DNA of 9,676 bases from Anaerolineales bacterium. Its GTDB lineage: Bacteria; Chloroflexota; Anaerolineae; Anaerolineales; DRMV01. The stretch lies in the NCBI GenBank assembly GCA_015484985.1, contig WFUL01000181.1, positions 1 to 9,676 on the forward strand, given 5' to 3'. A model generated the notes under the pieces. The model had not been told where the DNA came from and made no database searches. It worked only from the letters and a program-made list of their open reading frames with translations. The position numbers were made by a program, and so were the translations under genes. Shown here piece by piece: positions 5,835 to 9,676 of this stretch. The number at the start of each line of letters is the position of its first letter. Within the stretch, counting starts at the first letter, position 1.

Positions 5835-8800
5835 TCACGGGAACCGTTCGAAGCGTTTGACCACCTCCGCGGGCACGGGGACCACGGCCTGGTCGCCGTC
5901 CTGCCATTCCGCGGGGGGCTTGATGGCCGCCTTGCGCCGGCTCGCGCCCGGCAGGATGTACAGCGGCGTACCCACCCTGGCCGCGCTTTTGTCCACCCAG
6001 GCCAGGCCCACCAGGTAGCCATCGCCGCCCAGCACGCAACTGGTCACCCGGCCGATGACCTTGCCCCGCCGGTCCAGGACCGGGTCGCCCAGGTGCGCCA
6101 CGGGCACGGGCTTTTCCTTCACCTTGAAGCGCACCACCTCCCGCTTGCGACGGGCCTCCTGCTCCAGGTACGCGTCCCGGCCGATGAACCAGGGCTTGTA
6201 GCTCTTGACGAAGTGGGTCAGGCCCGCGTCGCCCACGGTGAGGCCCAGCGGCCCGGCCAGTTCGTGGCCGTAGAGGGGCAGCCCGGCCTCGGTGCGCAGG
6301 GAATCCCGCGCCTCCAGCCCGCAGGGTTTCACGGCCATCTCCCGGCCCACTTCCAGCACCGCGTTGAAGAACATGGGCGCGTGCATGGGGTGGATGAAGA
6401 CCTCATACCCCGTTTTGTGCCCGGTGTAGCCCGTGCGGGCCACGTACACATCGAAGAGTTGAATATCGAAACCGCCCAGGAAGACCTCGGTAATGTCGCC
6501 CCGGCCCAGCCGATTGAGCCGCACCCGGCCCGAGGGGTCGGTGCCCAGGGCCAGGAGCACGTCCAGCGCCCTAGGGCCCTGCACCGCGAGGAGCGTCCGT
6601 CGGTCCAGGTCGGCCTCGGGGGCCTTGAGGTCCCGGAGGGTCACCCGATAGCGGCCGAAGGCTTTGACCCAGGGGCGTTGCCGGTCCACCTTTACCCGGC
6701 CTTCCTTCACCGCGTGCAACCAGGCCCACACCTTTTCCGCGTTCGCCGCGTTGACCACCAGGAAGAACTTCTCCGGCCCAATGCGATAGGCAATCACATC
6801 GTCAATCACCCGGCCTTCGGGGTCCAGGATGTGGCCGTAGGCGGATTCGCCCAGAATGAGCTGGAGACTGCCCGAAGGCAGGGGCCGGGTATGGGTCCGC
6901 ATCTTGCCGATGTCGTTGGCAATGACGCTATCCAGGAACGCGGCCGCGTCAGGACCGGAAATCTCAAAGATGCCCATGTGCCCCAGGTCGAAGATGCCCG
7001 CAGCCTCTCGCACGGCCTGGTGCTCTTCTTTGGCCGAGGTGTAGCGCAGGGGCATCTCCCAGCCCGCGAAGGGACCGAACTTCGCGCCCAGGCGCTTGTG
7101 CACGTCGTAAAGCGGTGTGCGCCGCAGGGTTTCCGGTTCCTTTTCTTCCCAGGTGAAATCGGGCAGGGGCTCGCCCGCGGGCAGGTCCACGTTGTGGATG
7201 CCCAAGAAATAGGGCTTGTGCGCGGCAATGGGTTCGCCTTCGGCCTGGATCACCGGTTCGGCCTCGGGGTCTTCCTTCACCCACACAGGGCCGGGAATCT
7301 TGCGGCGGATGTCCGGGTCGTCAAAACGGATGTAGCCATCGGAGAGGCTCTGCCAGAAGTGCTGTAGGGCCACGGCCTGCTCGGTCGCCACGGTCACGTG
7401 GAAGCGGTGGGGTTCCACACAGGTGACCACCACGTCCAGCCAGCCCGCATCGGGGTGCCAGGCCCGGGAAGGCGCGCTTTCGCCCGGCGCCAGGGCTTCC
7501 ACATCCGCGGTGAGCACATGTTGCAGGAAGGCCCGCACCCGCGGACCGCCCACCACGAGCACGGTATATTCCCGGGTGCTCTTAGGCTTGTCGTCGGGGT
7601 AGAAGAAGTGGGGATAGCCAATGCCCTTGGGTTCGAAATCGATACCCGCCTTTTCCGCCAGTTCCCGCACCCGAACCTGGGCCTGTTTGAGGACCTCGTA
7701 ATCCACCTTGGCCCGGGTCTTGCCGTCCACAGTGTAGGGTTCGATGGCCCACAGTACATCCGCGATGATGTCCGCGAGTTCGCGGGTCTCTTCTTCCCGG
7801 AAGCCTCGCTGGGTAATCCAGGGCGTGCCCATGCGGATGCCCGAAGGGTTGCGCGCGCTCTTGTCTCCGGGGATGGTGTTGCGGTTCACCACGATGCCAG
7901 CCACGTCCAGAATACGGGCCGCGAGGTCGCCGTTGAGCCGGGTGCCGTCCTTCCCTACCACGGATTTGCAATCCAGGTTCATCAGGTGGGTATCCGTGCC
8001 GCCATAGGGGATGCGGAAACCCCGCTCCCGAAGCCGCTCGGTGAGGACCTTGCAGTTCTTCACAATCTGGGCCTGGAGTTCCTTGAATTGGGGCGTTTTG
8101 GCCATCTTGAAGGCCACGGCCATGGCCGCGATGTTGTTCAGATGCGGCCCGCCCTGTTCCCCGGGGAACACCGCGCGGTCAATCTTGCGCGCGATGGCCG
8201 GGTCCGTGGTGAGGATGACCGCGCCCCGGGGCCCCATGAGGGTCTTGTGGGTGGTGAAGGTGACCACGTGGGCCCACTCGATGGGGTTGGGGTACACGCC
8301 CGCGACCACCAGGCCCGCGACGTGGGCGATGTCGGCCAGGAGGTATGCACCCACTTCCCGCGCGATGCGCCCCAGCCACTGCCAGTTCACGGCCCAGGGG
8401 TACGAGGAATACCCCGCGATGATGAGCCTGGGCCGGTGTTCCTTGGCCAGGGCCTCGATTTGGTTGTAGTCGATTTGTTCGGTCTTAGGGTCCACGGTGT
8501 AGTGGACCACGTTGTACCACTTGCCGGAGCGGCTGGCTCTGGAGCCGTGGGTCAGGTGGCCGCCGTGGATGAGGTCCAGGCTGAGAATGGTATCGCCGAT
8601 GTTGAGCAGCGCGTGGAACACCGCGGCGTTGGCCGGCGAACCGGAAAGGGGCTGCACGTTGACGAAGATGTCTTCGGGGTCCAGGTTGGACGTGGCGAAG
8701 AGTTCCGCGCAGCGCCGGCGGGCCAGGGCTTCAATCATGTCCGCGTATTCCACGCCCTTGTAGTAGCGGGGGTCGGAAAAGCGCCGGTATTCGGCCAGGA

Positions 8801-9038
8801 AGGTGGCCGCGTCCAGGATTTCCTCCTCGGTCCAGAGCCGGGTGTGCTCCGGAGGGTAGCCCTCGGCGTACAGGTTGTTGAACTTGGTCGCCAGGGCATC
8901 CAGGACGGCTTTGGGGGCGTAACTCTCGCTGGGGATGAGGATGAGTTTCCGGTACTGCCGTTCAGCCTCTACCGCAGCCAGCTGGGTGACCGCGGGGTCG
9001 AGCTCCGCCAGGGAACCGCGCACCAGGTAGTCTTCCAT
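5835..9038 (-). CDS. Fused serine hydroxymethyltransferase / glycine cleavage T protein (aminomethyltransferase)
   Basis: This single 1067-residue open frame joins two folate enzymes. Residues 1 to about 475 are serine hydroxymethyltransferase (GlyA), which interconverts serine plus tetrahydrofolate with glycine plus 5,10-methylene-tetrahydrofolate. The PLP-binding lysine is K265 in FTTHKTLMGPRG, and PSESY (36-40), QPLSGSPAN (129-137) and NPSGIR (397-402) are as in the family. Residues about 641-1040 are GcvT: TPLYDVHKRLGAKF, GWEMPLRY, FDLGHMG, the acidic pair D746-D747 in GRVIDDV where the catalytic Asp is expected, and GLEARDSLRTEAGLPLYGHEL (907-927). This domain takes the aminomethyl group from H protein to tetrahydrofolate. 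Between them, about 488-610, lies a weaker GcvT-like segment. GAGGAGG at 9046-9052 supports the start. No GcvH or GcvP is in the window. Domain calls are firm; dual activity is inferred. Confidence 0.92.
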   Translation of the reverse strand: MEDYLVRGSLAELDPAVTQLAAVEAERQYRKLILIPSESYAPKAVLDALATKFNNLYAEGYPPEHTRLWTEEEILDAATFLAEYRRFSDPRYYKGVEYADMIEALARRRCAELFATSNLDPEDIFVNVQPLSGSPANAAVFHALLNIGDTILSLDLIHGGHLTHGSRASRSGKWYNVVHYTVDPKTEQIDYNQIEALAKEHRPRLIIAGYSSYPWAVNWQWLGRIAREVGAYLLADIAHVAGLVVAGVYPNPIEWAHVVTFTTHKTLMGPRGAVILTTDPAIARKIDRAVFPGEQGGPHLNNIAAMAVAFKMAKTPQFKELQAQIVKNCKVLTERLRERGFRIPYGGTDTHLMNLDCKSVVGKDGTRLNGDLAARILDVAGIVVNRNTIPGDKSARNPSGIRMGTPWITQRGFREEETRELADIIADVLWAIEPYTVDGKTRAKVDYEVLKQAQVRVRELAEKAGIDFEPKGIGYPHFFYPDDKPKSTREYTVLVVGGPRVRAFLQHVLTADVEALAPGESAPSRAWHPDAGWLDVVVTCVEPHRFHVTVATEQAVALQHFWQSLSDGYIRFDDPDIRRKIPGPVWVKEDPEAEPVIQAEGEPIAAHKPYFLGIHNVDLPAGEPLPDFTWEEKEPETLRRTPLYDVHKRLGAKFGPFAGWEMPLRYTSAKEEHQAVREAAGIFDLGHMGIFEISGPDAAAFLDSVIANDIGKMRTHTRPLPSGSLQLILGESAYGHILDPEGRVIDDVIAYRIGPEKFFLVVNAANAEKVWAWLHAVKEGRVKVDRQRPWVKAFGRYRVTLRDLKAPEADLDRRTLLAVQGPRALDVLLALGTDPSGRVRLNRLGRGDITEVFLGGFDIQLFDVYVARTGYTGHKTGYEVFIHPMHAPMFFNAVLEVGREMAVKPCGLEARDSLRTEAGLPLYGHELAGPLGLTVGDAGLTHFVKSYKPWFIGRDAYLEQEARRKREVVRFKVKEKPVPVAHLGDPVLDRRGKVIGRVTSCVLGGDGYLVGLAWVDKSAARVGTPLYILPGASRRKAAIKPPAEWQDGDQAVVPVPAEVVKRFERFP
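7284..7577 (-). other. Degenerate GcvT-like segment inside the GlyA-GcvT fusion
   Basis: Residues about 488-585 resemble the N-terminal folate-binding half of the downstream GcvT domain. FLQHVLTADVEAL (504-516) aligns with FLDSVIANDIGKM (701-713). AGWLDVVV with PHRFHVTV aligns with GRVIDDVI with PEKFFLVV. FWQSLSDGYIRF aligns with WAWLHAVKEGRV. The second Asp of the acidic pair appears to be Val536. A nearby KPYFLG (608-613) recalls KPWFIG (948-953) of the real GcvT domain. It is best read as a shortened, probably non-catalytic duplicate. The alignment was done by eye. Confidence 0.5.
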
Positions 9039-9088
9039 GGGTGGGCCTCCTCATCGATTAGGCTCGAAGGCACGCATTTGTGTTCACC

Positions 9089-9097
9089 ATTGTACCA
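9089..9097 (-). promoter_or_regulatory. Extended -10 promoter for the GlyA-GcvT gene
   Basis: The minus strand reads TGGTACAAT, an extended -10 (TGnTAnnAT) pattern. The implied transcription start near 9082 gives a leader of about 43 bases that includes the GAGGAGG ribosome site. No good -35 is seen, which is tolerated by extended -10 promoters. The leader is too short for a glycine riboswitch. Confidence 0.45.
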
Positions 9098-9175
9098 CCT
9101 GGCGTCCACGTCCCGAGACCCTTGTCGCATTGGCGATAACCCGCCAGAAAAGGCGATTCACCTATCCAAAGCGAT

Positions 9176-9212
9176 CCCGTTTTCCCCGTAGGCTTGCCTG
9201 ATGGGAAACGGG
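9176..9212. repeat. Imperfect hairpin with CTTG loop, upstream of the GlyA-GcvT gene
   Basis: CCCGTTTTCCC (9176-9186) pairs with GGGAAACGGG (9203-9212) with one bulged base. The inner part AGG-CTTG-CCT adds a short second stem closed by a CTTG tetraloop. No T tract follows on either strand. It may be a terminator, the edge of a lost mobile element or chance. The stretch 9098-9240 holds no gene that I can support. Confidence 0.35.
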
Positions 9213-9240
9213 GCATTTGGTGCCAGGTACAGAGTCATGA

Positions 9241-9676
9241 TGTGCACGGATTGACCCTGATTGGCTTCTGGCATCCTTCCCAGACCTCGCCGTTATGACT
9301 ACTAATCGTCTGGCCGGGTCCGGAAGAAGCACTCACCTGGAATCCCACGCGTACGCGCCTTGAAGAGGCCTTTCGGGATTGGAAATCTCTGTTCTATTGT
9401 GGAAACCAACATGAGTCAGTGCCATCTTTGGATGTATCGAACCATAGACCTGGTAGTTCTGGCTTATGCGGTGGGGGTTGGTAGCCAGGGGGTTTTTTTT
9501 AGTCTGAATTGAAATAGTGAAATAGAAAGAAGGTGTGCCCAAGGACAGGGCTTCCTGGCAACGCCTATCTCGACCGGAAAAGCGCCATGGTTTGTCTACT
9601 GCGGCCTCTTTCACCTTGAGGCCGTCTCGCACCTCGGTTACAACGCGCTTAGCAACAACGCCTCGCCCAATGGGGG
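9241..9676 (+). pseudogene. Decayed DDE transposase remnant (IS4-like), running to the window edge
   Basis: Three reading frames in succession carry pieces resembling the C-terminal half of an IS4-type transposase. Frame one reads LAVMTTNRLAG (about 9286-9318). Frame two reads PEEALTWNPTRTRLEEAFRD then WKSLF (about 9320-9394), close to the EE-x-FRD-x-KS motif that holds the last catalytic Glu in this group. Frame three reads RTIDLVVLAYAVGVG (about 9438-9482), matching the hydrophobic stretch that usually follows. It then meets a TGA at 9510-9512 and continues with WFVYCGLFHL, recalling the YSGLF motif. Two frameshifts and a stop mean it cannot encode an active enzyme. No terminal inverted repeats or target duplications can be fixed in the window. 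The family call was made by eye and is moderate. Confidence 0.45.

Noticed and set aside
6093..7367. Open frame of 424 residues on the plus strand opposite the GcvT half
   Set aside because: It is a shadow of the minus-strand gene with a His/Gly/Val-rich composition and no ribosome site or domain.
9131..9175. Three GCGAT-containing words spaced about 19-20 bases apart (9133, 9153, 9171)
   Set aside because: The shared word is only five bases and the flanks differ; this is likely chance in GC-rich DNA and not a repeat array.
7398..9191. Long open frame on the plus strand opposite the GlyA half of the fusion (597 residues)
   Set aside because: It is antisense to strong, family-matching coding sequence, has no recognisable motif, and arises from GC-rich third positions of the real gene.
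9039..9240. Glycine riboswitch upstream of the GlyA-GcvT gene
   Set aside because: The leader implied by the extended -10 is only about 43 bases, and I see no tandem aptamer-like structure.
9483..9500. Run of eight T at 9493-9500 as an intrinsic terminator
   Set aside because: Only a three-base stem can be drawn just before it, and it lies inside the decayed transposase frame.
9333..9632. 99-residue minus-strand open frame near the right edge
   Set aside because: It shows no motif and is opposite the transposase remnant pieces, which are more family-like.

Overview
The window looks like a GC-rich bacterial chromosome segment with tight gene packing, strong Shine-Dalgarno (SD) sequences and proline- and arginine-rich proteins. 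The gene content (dynamin-like GTPase, Lgt-like membrane protein paired with a TlpA-type thioredoxin, Pro/Thr-rich lipoprotein, fused GlyA-GcvT) fits the Chloroflexota (Anaerolineae-type) best, possibly a thermophile. This assignment is inferred from protein style and has not been tested by any search.

Layout. Positions 25-1752 (+) encode a bacterial dynamin-like GTPase. It meets, tail to tail and with a 4-base overlap, a two-gene minus-strand unit at 1749-3055: tlpA-like thioredoxin first, then a short Lgt-like integral membrane protein whose start lies inside the thioredoxin gene. A compact divergent intergenic region (3056-3226) holds overlapping, opposite-facing -10 elements and a hairpin in the thioredoxin leader. 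It separates that unit from a three-gene plus-strand unit: enoyl-CoA hydratase (3227-4003), a two-repeat lipoprotein of unknown function (4000-4947, ATGA overlap) and a sugar-1-phosphate nucleotidyltransferase (4952-5770). A perfect 15-bp hairpin at 5773-5808 lies between this unit and the convergent 1067-residue minus-strand gene 5835-9038. That gene fuses serine hydroxymethyltransferase to the aminomethyltransferase (T protein) of the glycine cleavage system, with an apparently degenerate T-protein-like segment in the middle. Upstream of it (9039-9676) are an extended -10 promoter, an imperfect hairpin and the decayed remains of a DDE transposase.

How the genes work together. The fusion protein would couple two one-carbon reactions that share glycine and tetrahydrofolate/methylene-tetrahydrofolate. 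The TlpA-like and Lgt-like proteins are co-translated and probably act together at or outside the cytoplasmic membrane. The crotonase-lipoprotein-nucleotidyltransferase set has no obvious common pathway. The features most worth a second look are the degenerate middle domain of the fusion protein, the Lgt-like protein lacking two key Lgt residues, and the duplicated cysteine-pair module of the lipoprotein. No CRISPR array, tRNA, rRNA or recognised defence system is visible.
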